Positions 22,312 through 31,773 of a DNA stretch of 64,000 bases are shown piece after piece. The DNA is from Thysanoteuthis rhombus. Its lineage: Eukaryota > Mollusca > Cephalopoda > Oegopsida > Thysanoteuthidae. The stretch spans positions 36,306,485 to 36,370,484 of the forward strand of contig OY735211.1 of assembly GCA_963457665.1 (NCBI GenBank). The letters run 5' to 3'. Under the pieces are notes generated by a model. The model searched no databases and was not told the DNA's origin. It worked only from the letters and a program-made list of their open reading frames with translations. The first letter of the stretch is position 1; each line of letters opens with the position of its first letter. The position numbers and the translations under genes are program-made.

Positions 22312-22484
22312 TAATGAAAAGCAATAACGATTAAGATGAAGGTAAATAGCAAATATTAATAATAAAGATTTCTAATATTCCATCTATTAAGATAAATGAA
22401 AAAAATTTAGATTGAACTGAAGTACCAGTTAATAACAAACTTAGGAGATTGTGGAGCGGGAGTGAGTTTAAGGGTTTAATTTGG

Positions 22485-22690
22485 ACTGATGCTTGCCACA
22501 GTAGTTTTGTGGTAAGAACAGTTCAGCATTAAGTGGGCCAAGCTCCAGTACAAAGGGTTGTGAGTTCGATTCTCACCTGGTCTGCACTGTTAATTTATTT
22601 ACTGCTGAAGAAATCAAGACAGTTTAGTTGCAATAAAAAGCAACCACAATTAAGATGATGGTGAATAGTAGCAAGAATGAATAATAATGA
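22485..22690 (+). mobile_element. tRNA-derived SINE
   Basis: The head carries RNA polymerase III promoter-like boxes: TAGTTTTGTGG followed by TAAGA (22502-22517) as A box, and AGTTCGATTCT (22563-22573) within a GTGAGTTCGATTCTCAC stem as B box. The tail (22603-22690) reads TGCTGAAGAA...TTGCAATAAAAAGCAAC...TTAAGATGATGG and is also found, without the tRNA-like head, at 22281-22370. The tail's CTGAAGA / stem-loop / AAGATGA order resembles the hammerhead-like repeats at 4.5, 7.1 and 40.1 kb. It is not a functional tRNA gene: the acceptor stem does not pair and the variable region is too long. Confidence 0.7.
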
Positions 22691-23254
22691 TTTGTCTTAT
22701 AGTCTGTCATATACAATAATATGGGTTTTGAAGCAGTTTTTGAAACCAATCTAATTAAAAATTACTTGGTTTATTTTGACAAATTCACTATTAATATAAA
22801 ATTGGAAAGAGGAAAGTATTATATTGATATCATGCATAAATTTTTTGAGGCAATACTGTTTATAAAATTATATAGATTATATTCAATCAATTAAAATTAG
22901 GATAGATTTCCTAACAAGGTTACTATCTTTTACATAATGACTGAGAGAGTCTTTACTTTATTAAAATGAAGTAATTTTTATTTGAAAGTAATAACTGATT
23001 GTTGAGCGAAAGCCTATTACCCCTCTAATAGGCAGCATCAGGTGATCTGTTTTGCAATGGGTTACAGTTAAATTGTAACCTTGATTTTTCTTTACTTTAA
23101 ATTAGCTTTAAACAAGCTGAAGTAGTTACAGTAAATCAATGACAGCATTGTGTTGTTGATATCCCAAATATTTGAGTCACCTTTAGATTATTTCCCTTTT
23201 TTAATCTTCTTTGATGAGAGCAAATTTTTATCTAAGATTTGTCCTATATAGACT
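22691..23254. other. non-coding stretch with a short hairpin
   Basis: Nothing is recognised apart from a small perfect stem GCCTATTA/TAATAGGC with a six-base loop near 23012-23033. Confidence 0.45.
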
Positions 23255-23470
23255 TATCTGTCTATACTAATATTTGAGCCTTTTGTTTGTTTGTTTGTAC
23301 CTCTCCTCAACAAAAACTACAAGGCCGATTGACCTTATATTTGGCATGGAAAATTAATGAAAATCGTCTTCTCACGTAGGCTAAACTTTGTGTTCAATAG
23401 AGGTAATTCTCCAGCCAATCTTTGGTTCTAAATGTCAGAAAAAATTAATTTTTAAACCAAGGTTTTCGTC
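23255..23470 (+). repeat. interspersed repeat of the 'CTATACTAATAT...TTTGTTTGTTTG' type
   Basis: It opens with TCTGTCTATACTAATATTTG and a (TTTG)n run, followed by AAAACTACAAGGCCGATTGA and a TTTGGCATG block. Repeats with this start are abundant in many invertebrate genomes (from memory). A relative at 26605-26699 is split by a hAT insertion. Confidence 0.5.
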
Positions 23471-24687
23471 ATTTTTTCTTCTTACAAATGACGCACACAT
23501 TTTGTCCATTAAAATCAATTCTTAAACAAGTTTTGTGATTTTTTTGTCAAATTTTTTTTTTTTTGACAATGAAAGAGCTTATGGCAGTAACAGTTGAAGT
23601 TTCATGGGTATGTTTTGGTCTCTACCTCTACCCTTTGTCTTCCCCCAATGACAAAAAGTGAATGGGAAGAGAAGGTAGTGGAAGGGTGAAGCGTAGGAAC
23701 TCTGTATTGTTGCTAAATTAGGTCATTTTCGAAAAATAAAATTCAAAGGAATTATCCTATTACCTTTTTTACCTATATAATTTCTGGAATATTTTTAACC
23801 TTTATTATCATTATTATTTTATTACACTTTACTTTCATCCTAATTTTTGATTGATTTTTTAATCTTAACTCGAGGCTATCATTCTACAACAATGAGTAAA
23901 CAGCACAGATTTGGAGTGAAGATTTAAGTCTCTGTATGAATAATTTTTTTTCTCCATTTTTTGCGCTTGGTAAGAAGAAATAAAGAAGATATTTTAAAAT
24001 AAATTGTCTATTTTGGAGTTTTATTTTTCATGGGCAATGCTGGTATATCCCTGCAAGTATTTAATTTGAAATAATCAGTGATGTCAATCTGAAATATTTC
24101 TCAATGATCCTTGTAAATTTCTCATGCAGTTTTCTAAAAACTAAATACCATTTGTTTTTTTTCTAAAGTGAATTTTAGATTTTTATGCTATATAAATACT
24201 TTGGATTTTACAGATATTGTTGCTGATAAGAAAGAAGAAGCTTTTTGGAGGATTTTGAATTAATCATCTTTCTTTTAGTAAAGTAAATGATCTCACCAGC
24301 TTAGTGCAAATAATAACGTCTCACATTTTCAAAATCCTGCATTAAACATTCAGTTATACATGCAAGTGGATCTGTTCATAAATAGAACTTGGGGTTTCAT
24401 TTTATGTATTGATTACAGACTATAGGAAAGAAAAAATATGATTTCAAAGTGAAACTATGAATTTTTTCTTTGCAGTTGCTAATAATTTAAACTCTGGCAG
24501 TGAAAATTTAATCAAGCAGTACAAAACTAAGTGCTGAGAGCAAGTTCCATTTTACTTGATTTTTCATGTTTTTTTCTCTTAACACAATATTGACAGTAAG
24601 TCAAACTTGTACATGGAATGGAAATTGGGATTTGGTTGTTTGCACATTTTGCCTCTAAACTTTACAAGGGTCAGTGGTCAGTCAATT
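23471..24687. other. non-coding stretch, nothing recognised
   Basis: AT-rich DNA with T runs; no convincing frame. Confidence 0.5.
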
Positions 24688-24695
24688 ACTTATAT

Positions 24696-25158
24696 CAACA
24701 TTCTCAACAGACATTCCCTAAGGGCGATACATACACATACAATTTCTTTACTCTGATATAGAATCTGTCATTGAGAAGATCCAAGGGGAACTTTGAATGA
24801 TTGAATTATTGCTATCAAATGAAATTAAACAGCATTATCCAAGCATGTGGTCTGAAATGATGTGCTTCCCAAATTCATATTTGGTTGAATGTGGCCTTAG
24901 TGCAGTCAATGAAATATTGATGCAACAAAGAAGCAGAACTGATATATGCATGCAGGGACAGGAAGACATAAGACTAAAACTTACAAATATCAATCAAAAT
25001 ATTGAGAATGAAGTTGCAAAGCATCAAACACAAGGGTCACATTGAATGAAAAATCTAAGTAAAAATGTCATTTCAGTTTCATTAATAATTTAGGGGAGGT
25101 GATTGATTTAAGAAATAAACAAAAGGGAGCGATACAGAAAAAAAGTTGAGAAACCCTG
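24696..25158 (+). mobile_element. deleted hAT element retaining the C-terminal transposase domain
   Basis: 463 bp flanked by near-identical 8 bp sequences ACTTATAT (24688-24695) and ACTTATTT (25159-25166). The ends are CAACATTCTCAAC and, in complement, CAGGGTTTCTCAAC, which align with a small gap and are typical of hAT terminal repeats. Most of the transposase is missing. What remains is the hAT dimerisation domain directly before the right end. Confidence 0.8.
24797..25045 (+). pseudogene. hAT transposase C-terminal (dimerisation) domain remnant, ZBED5/SCAND3-like
   Basis: The frame reads HYPSMWSEMMCFPNSYLVEC then GLSAVNEIL, QQRSRTDI, RLKLTNINQNIENEVAKHQ and QGSH. This is the conserved hAT C-terminal order: P..W......FP.SYL.E.GFS....L...RS.L......RL.LTN..P.... 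It is closest in style to the hAT lineage that gave the vertebrate SCAND3/ZBED5 genes (from memory). The BED finger and catalytic RNase H-like core are absent, so it cannot transpose. The frame itself has no stop, but the ATG is probably only an internal Met of the original protein. It ends at TGA 113 bp before the element's right end. Confidence 0.85.
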
Positions 25159-25197
25159 ACTTATTTGTTAATACCCATGAAAACATTAATGGATATA

Positions 25198-25547
25198 CAG
25201 GTGTCCCCCACTATCTGAAAGTAGGGTAGGGTGTTTCGATAAAAGTCTTTTGTAAGCTAAAATGGAATAAAGCGAAGGAACAATTACCATCAAATTATAT
25301 GGGAAAAATTTTTGAGCATCCTCAAACTCGAAAAAATAGTTAGGATTGTATATTTGGCTGAGTCATTGGAAATCATGGTGGTATAAGGTACAAGAGATTA
25401 GCATGTAGAAGAGAAAGGAAAGGGGTGTACATTGCCTCTATAATCACTCAAAGCAAAACATAACCTGAGTGCTATCTCAGCTTTTCACCTTTTTCAAAAA
25501 AGCAAAAAGCGGCATGAAGTTAACTTTCAAAAAGTGGGGACTACCTG
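25198..25547 (+). mobile_element. pogo/Tigger-like MITE
   Basis: Terminal inverted repeats CAGGTGTCCCCCACTATCTG and, in complement of the right end, CAGGTAGTCCCCACTTTTTG (19 of 24 bases alike, both continuing AAAG) are flanked by TA dinucleotides at 25196-25197 and 25548-25549. TA target duplication and CAGGT..CCCC ends fit Tc1/mariner-superfamily pogo/Tigger elements. At 350 bp there is no transposase. Confidence 0.82.
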
Positions 25548-25567
25548 TATTTTAGATGAAAAAACTA

Positions 25568-25680
25568 GTGGGTAGGAAATATTTCTTATGAGCAAACTTG
25601 TTAAGTTCAAGTGGAAGAGTCCATGATTATGGACTGAGAACCAAGAGAATCACATTGTTAATTATATAAATAGATAATAA
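25568..25680 (-). repeat. interspersed repeat family A, copy 4
   Basis: In reverse complement it contains ATGGACTCTTCCACTTGAAC, TTTGCTCATAAGAAATAT and CCTACCCA, in the same order as the plus-strand copies at 2.4, 2.7, 11.1 and 47.1 kb. Confidence 0.5.
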
Positions 25681-26209
25681 ATCATATGGATTATACTCAT
25701 ATTAAATACTTGGTTAAGAACAAGACCCACATTAACTATATGTTTCATAAAGTAGGTGTGGCAGATTTGTCAAACTGTCACTGGTACAATGTGGGGGTAA
25801 TGAATGGCTAAAGCACACCTGTTACCTTTTCTCCATAGTCAACTCACTTAGGGACTGCGTCTGGCAGCTTGTTTAGCTTCCAGTCATTACCTACCTTTAG
25901 ATGTGTAGAGGAGCTCACATACAATTTATCTATTAACCGTTGAAATACTGTGTGTTGGATATAAAAGGACTTGATATATTGCTCAGTTAGTGCAAAGTCT
26001 ATTTCTATGCATACACTTTCTATTAAAAATATGTGACAGGTGGTCTGTGTATTGTTGGTGTAGATTCCCTTTTTCTTATAGCAGCATGTTTCATTAGACA
26101 TTGATCACTGAGAATGGAAAAGATAGGTAACTGGTGGTGAATATAAATTGTGAGCTATGACATTGGAAAGATATAATGCTATTATGTATTAACAATAGAA
26201 AATGATAAG
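25681..26209. other. non-coding stretch, nothing recognised
   Basis: The minus-strand frame 25844-26101 has no recognisable similarity and is probably chance. Confidence 0.45.
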
Positions 26210-26530
26210 ATTGAAAAGGCCTGGTTAGTCACTTCATAGACACTGTCACATGACTGTCCTTTAGATCACTAAAAAGTCTGAATTAAAAAAAACAAGTGTG
26301 AATACTGCTGAACTGAAACTAAGGGACCAATTCAACATAAATTTACATTGTGAATTGAACCTCCTACCAATATTTGGAGAGTGAATTTTCAAAAGACAAA
26401 AAAAAAAATGCTTTTTTTAGACATAATAATGAGTAAATGTTTGAAATTTCAACTCTCTCATTCAATTGGTATGGTACATACATACACAGGTACATACATT
26501 GCCAGCAAGCCAGCAACACTTAAAAACTAA
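26210..26530 (+). repeat. interspersed repeat family E, copy 1
   Basis: It shares ordered blocks with 57415-57835: CTGGTTAGTCACT, CTGTCACATGACTGTC, AACAAGTGTGAATACTGC, GAAACTAAGGGACCA, CATAAATTTACATT, and at the end a tract with GCCAGCAAGCCA. No coding capacity; class unknown. Confidence 0.55.
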
Positions 26531-26604
26531 AGAAACAAATTTAGGTGTTTTGATTGACAATCTCTAATAGGTACGGAAATTTACAATATCAAAGAATTTA
26601 TTTT

Positions 26605-26699
26605 ATCTATCTATATAAGTAAGAACAGTCTGTTTGTCTGTCATGTTTTAAAAACTATCTAAACATTCGCACAGCTGAACCAAATTTTGCATGTATACC
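26605..26699 (+). repeat. left half of a repeat split by the hAT insertion
   Basis: TATCTATCTATATAAG, then GTCTGTTTGTCTGTCATG, AGCTGAACCAAATTTTGCAT and GTATACCC lead to CAATAGAC, after which the hAT element begins. The sequence resumes after it with CAATAGATCAATGGAAAGCA (28983 onward), so one copy of this repeat was the target site. Confidence 0.55.
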
Positions 26700-26707
26700 C
26701 AATAGAC

Positions 26708-28982
26708 CAGAGGTTCCGGACCTTTTTGCATTGAAGAGCACATTCGTGGCAAGCATCATTTACTTTTCAAGTCAAATTTATTATTGGACTTGATAACAAA
26801 ATCATACATAATAATATTCCTATTTAAAATAATGCACAAAGAAATTACTGCATAACAAGTTTTTAGAATTTGTTAATATTATTATGAAAAATAATAGAGG
26901 CAAGTTTATAGTTTGACTTGATAATGAACATAATGATTAATATGATATATAATTCCTGTGTAAGAATTTGAGCAAAATACACAAAGCAAATTTAATTCAA
27001 ATTAACTAAAAACAAAACCAATAGATCCATAACAAAATAGATAAAAAGAGGATAATTTTTGCGGGTGCGGGGGTCAAGTGGTAACCAGACCAAATGCCGC
27101 TGGATGTTTTGAGGTGCTATAACCCACCTATGGTGTCCAGGGGTATAACCTCAGGAAATTTTGAATTTCCTTGCATATCAGGACCTAAATTCCTTGCATT
27201 CTAGCAGTCTGAGAGATAAAATACATTTTTTGTAGAAAACTGCCCCCCCCCGCTACTCAATACCTCCCTGAAGAAAAAGCAATGTCAAACAAGTCTAAAT
27301 GATTATAATTTCATTTACTTTCTATTCTTTGTTGTTGCTTTGCTGTCGTCCTCTTGGCGTGTTGCATACTATCAATGACACTGTGCAACATGCTGATAGT
27401 CTGCAATATGAGAAGTTGATACACTTTGCAACATAAGTATCCGAACCATATTTAAAAATGTTTAGCTTTTTCTTTCATGTCTACATGGCTTTTTACACTC
27501 TATCTTAAAAATGTAATTATGATTGAAAAAAAATTGTTCTTGAGTTTTTTCTTGTTTTTGCTAGAAAGAAATCCAAATATTTGTCTTGGAGAAAATAAAA
27601 CAAATTTTCTTTGATAATAACATAGAATCCGGATGTTTTAATTTGGCACTACTGTTTTTAAAAATTATACCAGCAAAACATCAATAATGGAGCAGATCAA
27701 AATGTTATAAAAAATGTCGATCAAAAGTTTAATTAAACATAAAATCAAATTTAACCTTCAATTGATGATAGAATGACAGTAATAAACACTTGAAAAACTG
27801 TATCTGAATATTGTCTAGAATGACTCTTTCAATAGGTAAAAAATGAAACAAAAACCCCAAAAGTGACAGATGTTTAGAGTTGACCTCTAGCTTTCCATAC
27901 TTATAAAAAGCTTTTATTGAAAAAAAAAAATAACAAAAACACAAAAAAATACTCCCAGAGCAATGTTCTCTTTTTCAATGATTATGTTTGATCAATCAAA
28001 ATTGTTACATTTAAATAATAAAGTCTCAGAGTTGGCCAAAAAGTGAAAAAATAAAACAAGAATTTCAAAAAATAATTGAATTAATTTCAATTGGAAAAAA
28101 AACTATATGAAAGAATAATTTTTGAGATTTTTTTTTCCCCAAAATATCCATAGTTGCGAAGGTGAGCAATATTTCACTTGATTTTTCAGTTTTTTTTAGC
28201 TTCCAGAATGATGATTTTTTATAAAACTTTCCTACACTCTTTTTTCAAAAAAGTGAACAGAATTGATATTTCTATCTTTCAAATGTGTGAAAATCATGAT
28301 TGGGCAAAAAGTGAAATGAAAAAAATTACGAGGAGAGGGGTCATTGCATGGAGAAAAATTTTTTTCTCAAATTTTGAATGGAAAATCTGTCTTTTATGTG
28401 ATAAGTACTGAAAATATTAGTAAAATCCAAACAGTCATTGATTTTTTTGTCATTTTGAAAAATCTTAATGTAAAAAGTTTGGTAAATTTTTCTGATATAA
28501 ATTTCTATCGCAAATGTTTCATGTATATTGTCTCAATATTTATGCCATCTTTTTTCAAAAACATTTTCAGTTCTATAAGGTGTACACAAGTTATCTCATA
28601 TGTTTTTCTTCAATTATTCTTCTTACAATGACCTAAAGATTACAATTGTAAAATTAAATTTTGTATAAGATTTTGAAGAAGTTTTTCTTTGCAAGGCATC
28701 TGTTTCCTGTGAGTATGTCAGCTAATTCTGTGTAGATACCTATCTGTTTGGCTTCAGCGTCTGGTTTTAATCTGACATCTTTGCCAAGGCCTGAAAAATA
28801 GGAGACAGGATGGAAAAAGTAGTATGCCTAAAAAATAAAGATAAGTAATAGTAACATTAAAAAATAAAAAAACGTCAGTAGAATTAAAAAAATGATAACA
28901 ATGGTAGCCAATCTGTGGCAGGCATATGTGGAAGGGTCACCGGGTGCCATGGTGCCCACAGGCACAGGGTTGGGGACATCTG
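26708..28982 (+). mobile_element. hAT-like DNA element, 2.3 kb, non-autonomous
   Basis: It is bounded by 8 bp duplications CAATAGAC (26700-26707) and CAATAGAT (28983-28990). The ends are CAGAGGTTCCGGACCTTTTTG and, in complement, CAGATGTCCCCAACCCTGTG, both of the CAG.GGTTCCC..ACC style of hAT terminal repeats. The inside is AT-rich and has no frame resembling a hAT transposase; the longest frames (27729-27944, 28178-28411, 28344-28631) are Phe/Lys-rich noise. Its interior (27530-28110) recurs in reverse at 16456-16745 plus 19440-19870, which shows that it is a repeated sequence. The DNA 26780-27060 looks like extra insertions or simple AT-rich filler. Confidence 0.75.
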
Positions 28983-28990
28983 CAATAGAT

Positions 28991-29649
28991 CAATGGAAAG
29001 CATGTGTTCTCAATTAACTTGATGAAAAGTTTTAAACTAAATGGGGCGGGTGCAATCTCCCCAGATATTCAAATTTAGTGTGATCAAAGAGGTCATGATG
29101 GCAACGATTTTTCAAATAAGGTATGATTCAATGAATACATAGTTTGAATCCATGATCTTTCATCTTGGTAGGGACAAATAGAATGATAATATTGATTCTA
29201 TCCGGTCAAAAAATTAGGCCTTCAGCAGGAACTATCTGAGAATCCTGGCCTATTGGTGGGTTTTTAGCTAGTTTTATATACATGGTTGGCATGATCATCT
29301 ATACAGAGGTCTGTGTTCCTAATGTTTTTGAATCTTCATTTGTGAGAATGAAATTCCACGTTGAATTTCATGTTGAATTTCAATACTGTTTGTGTAAATC
29401 ATGAATGATAATAGATAGGATCGTTGGAAATCAGCATTAGTTTGTTGAGACAATGAGTTGATTCAAACAAGTTATTGGATTCATATCATTGGTGTGTTTC
29501 ATGATGGGCATAATGGTGTCAGTTTCTTTGGTGACATTTCAGTTGAGCTACTGAATTTACCTATTTATGTGTCTATTTATGATAACTTGAAAAGGCCCCA
29601 GTTGAAAATGATTTCTGGATCTTTATTGTTGAACAAAAGCGAAAGTTTA
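28991..29649. other. non-coding stretch; first part continues the split repeat
   Basis: CAATGGAAAGCATGTGTTCTC and the following bases probably belong to the repeat interrupted by the hAT element. No gene is visible. The frame 29458-29652 is unrecognised. Confidence 0.4.
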
Positions 29650-29760
29650 TAATTGATTTTTCATCTAGTATTTCTTTCATGTTAATTTCAGTTGATTTTT
29701 ATCATAACTACCAGACCGTAATTTGAAAATGTAGAACAAGTCCCCAGCAATACATGAACC
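29650..29760 (+). repeat. interspersed repeat family C, copy 2
   Basis: CTAGTATTTCTTTCATGTTA followed by TTTCAGTTGATTTTTATCAT corresponds to the cores at 3820 and 60720. Confidence 0.5.
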
Positions 29761-30500
29761 TACATCCTTTTTTCTTCAAAGGCTTTCTTAACATATCAGC
29801 TACCTTACTGATTAGGTCATGAAGACAAACCAGCTACAGTCATTCAAATCTTGCCATATAGCCATTTCATATAAAGTAAAAATGTCATTATTCACTTTAC
29901 TATTGAAGAGTGAACATGGTCACCACTGATGCAGAATATATATGTAACTATGTATCCTCTGCATGGACTGGGATGAAACCTATGGCATTGTTCCTTTTGC
30001 TGTGCTTGACTAGAAAGAGAAAATATGAAAGAAGGAAATCTTCAAAAATTCTCTTTCTCTCATCTTGATCAGATTGCTGTTTCTAGAACTAACACAAAGT
30101 AAAAATCTGATGTGATTAACCAGAGAAAATGTGTGGTCTATGAAAAAGTGCTCAGTTTGGGAATTCTCGAGAAGCTATATGTCAGAGAGTGTTGTTAACT
30201 TTGGAATCGATTGCCTAGAAATGTGTCCTGTTGTGGAGAATTGGTTAGCCAGCCAGTGTTACAGGCATTTACTTCTGAGGTGACTTTGATCCTCTCTAGG
30301 TGCCCCATATTTGTGGCCTCATTCAAGACTGAGCTAAGTTATATTGTATATTAATGTGAATTAAAATGAAATAGATGAATTTTCATAGTGACAGGATGAT
30401 TGAAAATAGAGAGCGTTATGAGAGAGAAAAACTAAGGTAGGATAGATGATATGCCACTAGATATTAGTCAAGTAAAACAGTCCCTAGAAAGAAGTACAGA
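29761..30500. other. non-coding stretch, nothing recognised
   Basis: No frame, repeat match or structural feature was identified. Confidence 0.45.
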
Positions 30501-30660
30501 CCCTCCAATAGAGCTGTTACTTTGTTTTCACATCTCATCCCTATTGTACTATGTTAGGCTTAGCATTAGGGTTAAGGATAAGGTTATGTAATTCAAGACC
30601 ACAGTCATTGGAATATAAGATACAAGAATAAAGCAATGCTACTAGCTCAGTACACGGACC
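30501..30660. repeat. hairpin MITE-like repeat family D, copy 1
   Basis: The right part, CATTGGAATATAAGATACAAG then AATAAAGCAATGCTA, is a reverse-complement match of the left part of the copy at 45234 and a direct match of its right part. The left arm (CCTCCAATAGAGCTGTTAC) pairs loosely with the right arm, giving an imperfect full-length hairpin. Confidence 0.5.
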
Positions 30661-30729
30661 AAACTTCTTTTCAGAATTTCTTCTCTTGACTAGTACCCAC
30701 AACTAGTCTATACCCAACCCTTTTAGAAT

Positions 30730-31247
30730 CAACCTAGGATGGCAAGCCTTTGGCAGAGCAAGCTCAACCTTCAAAAACAAGACGATCCCAATAATCCTAA
30801 TAAGAAGAGTATACAACCAATGCATCCTCCTGATAGTCACTCATGGAGCTGAAACATGGAACCTAACCAAGAGACAGACTCGCAAACTGAGAAGCATGCA
30901 ACGCATGTATAAGAGAATTATGCTCGACCTCACATGGAGGGATCACAAGACAGCACAGTATATCAGGAAGAAAACGGGAATCCTAGACATCATAGAATCT
31001 ATTGGGAAACTTAAATGGCAATGGGCTGGCCATGTTGCAAGAATGATAGACAACTGATGGATATCACGACTCACAACATGGATCCCCAGAGATCACATGT
31101 GAAACCGAGGCTGACAGAATACAGTATGGAGAGATGAACTAGACATATTTAGAAAATACTGGCTCTGCGATGCCCATGATAGAGGAATGTGGTGGATCCT
31201 GGGGAAGGTCTATGTCCAACGACGTTAAAAGACTGATAATGATGATA
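30730..31247 (+). mobile_element. RTE-like LINE, 3' end, copy 3
   Basis: It begins at GGATGGCAAGCCTTTGGCAG and continues with GAGCTGAAACATGGAACCTA (GAETWNLTK codons), the MQRMYKRIMLDLTW region and KLKWQWAGHVARM, then LGKVYVQ codons and a TGATAATGATGATAA tail. It carries stops and lacks the catalytic part. Its tail ends ~330 bp upstream of the ceramide synthase start codon on the same strand. Confidence 0.88.
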
Positions 31248-31399
31248 ACAGTGTAAAAATTGTAATAAATATTCGAATAGGAACAGGACCCTTTGCTCTG
31301 ATTTTGTTTTCTTTTTACTAGTCTTAATATTTTTATCATTAACAATTGAAAATTCTGCTTAATGTCAATGTTCTAGTATAATTAATCAGCAAATTATGA

Positions 31400-31576
31400 T
31401 TGGTGAATGTAAAATATTCAAAATTCCTGACTAGGAACTTGGAGGTGCTCTTTGACCTCTTATAAGTGATAGATCTTAGTCACAATGCTTTACTGCTTTA
31501 CAGAAGATCGTTTATAGAACGCTCTCCTGTCAGTGAAGAGTAGTTTGGGTTGATTGTGACGTAGACAGCAGCAGAC
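31400..31576 (+). promoter_or_regulatory. presumed promoter and 5' UTR of the ceramide synthase gene
   Basis: Position directly upstream of the first coding exon makes this the likely promoter. CG dinucleotides increase from about 31505 on. TTTATA at 31511-31516 and TCAGT at 31530-31534 could be a TATA-like box and an arthropod-style initiator, but their 15-20 bp spacing is short and both are weak evidence. If the A of TCAGT is +1, the UTR would be ~45 nt. A further upstream non-coding exon cannot be excluded. Confidence 0.35.
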
Positions 31577-31773
31577 ATGGAGGCCGCCGCCGATAGTTGG
31601 TGGCACGCCGCAAGCACCACTTTCTGGAGTGAGTGGTTTTGGCTGCCTGGGCATCTAAGATGGGACGACTACAAAAATTCCGATCCTGGGATGTACAAAC
31701 CCCAATTGGAGGATCTACTATGGGTACCACCTCTGGCATTATTGTTGTGCATTACGAGAATCTTATTCGAAAA
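31577..31773 (+). CDS. ceramide synthase, first coding exon
   Basis: Ceramide synthases N-acylate sphingoid bases with acyl-CoA in the ER membrane. This exon encodes 65 residues plus two bases of the next codon. The segment FWSEWFWLPGHLRWDDYKN (about residues 16-34) matches the lumenal N-terminus of the family (compare FW..R.WLP.N..W.DL in animal CERS proteins and Drosophila Schlank). It is followed by QLEDLLWVPPLALLLCITRI, the first membrane segment (about 43-63), and LFEK, corresponding to the family's conserved L.ER. The ATG has G at -3 and G at +4. The exon ends in AA before GTAAGT at 31774, a consensus donor; reading on gives an immediate TAA, as expected for intron. No N-glycosylation sequon is present, unlike several vertebrate members. 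The homeobox-like and TRAM/LAG1/CLN8 catalytic domains must lie in later exons outside the recognisable part of this window. Paralogue assignment is not possible from 65 residues. Confidence 0.85.

Noticed and set aside
22502..22580. Possible tRNA gene
   Set aside because: A and B boxes are present, but there is no complete cloverleaf, the spacing is too long and no acceptor stem forms; explained as a SINE head.
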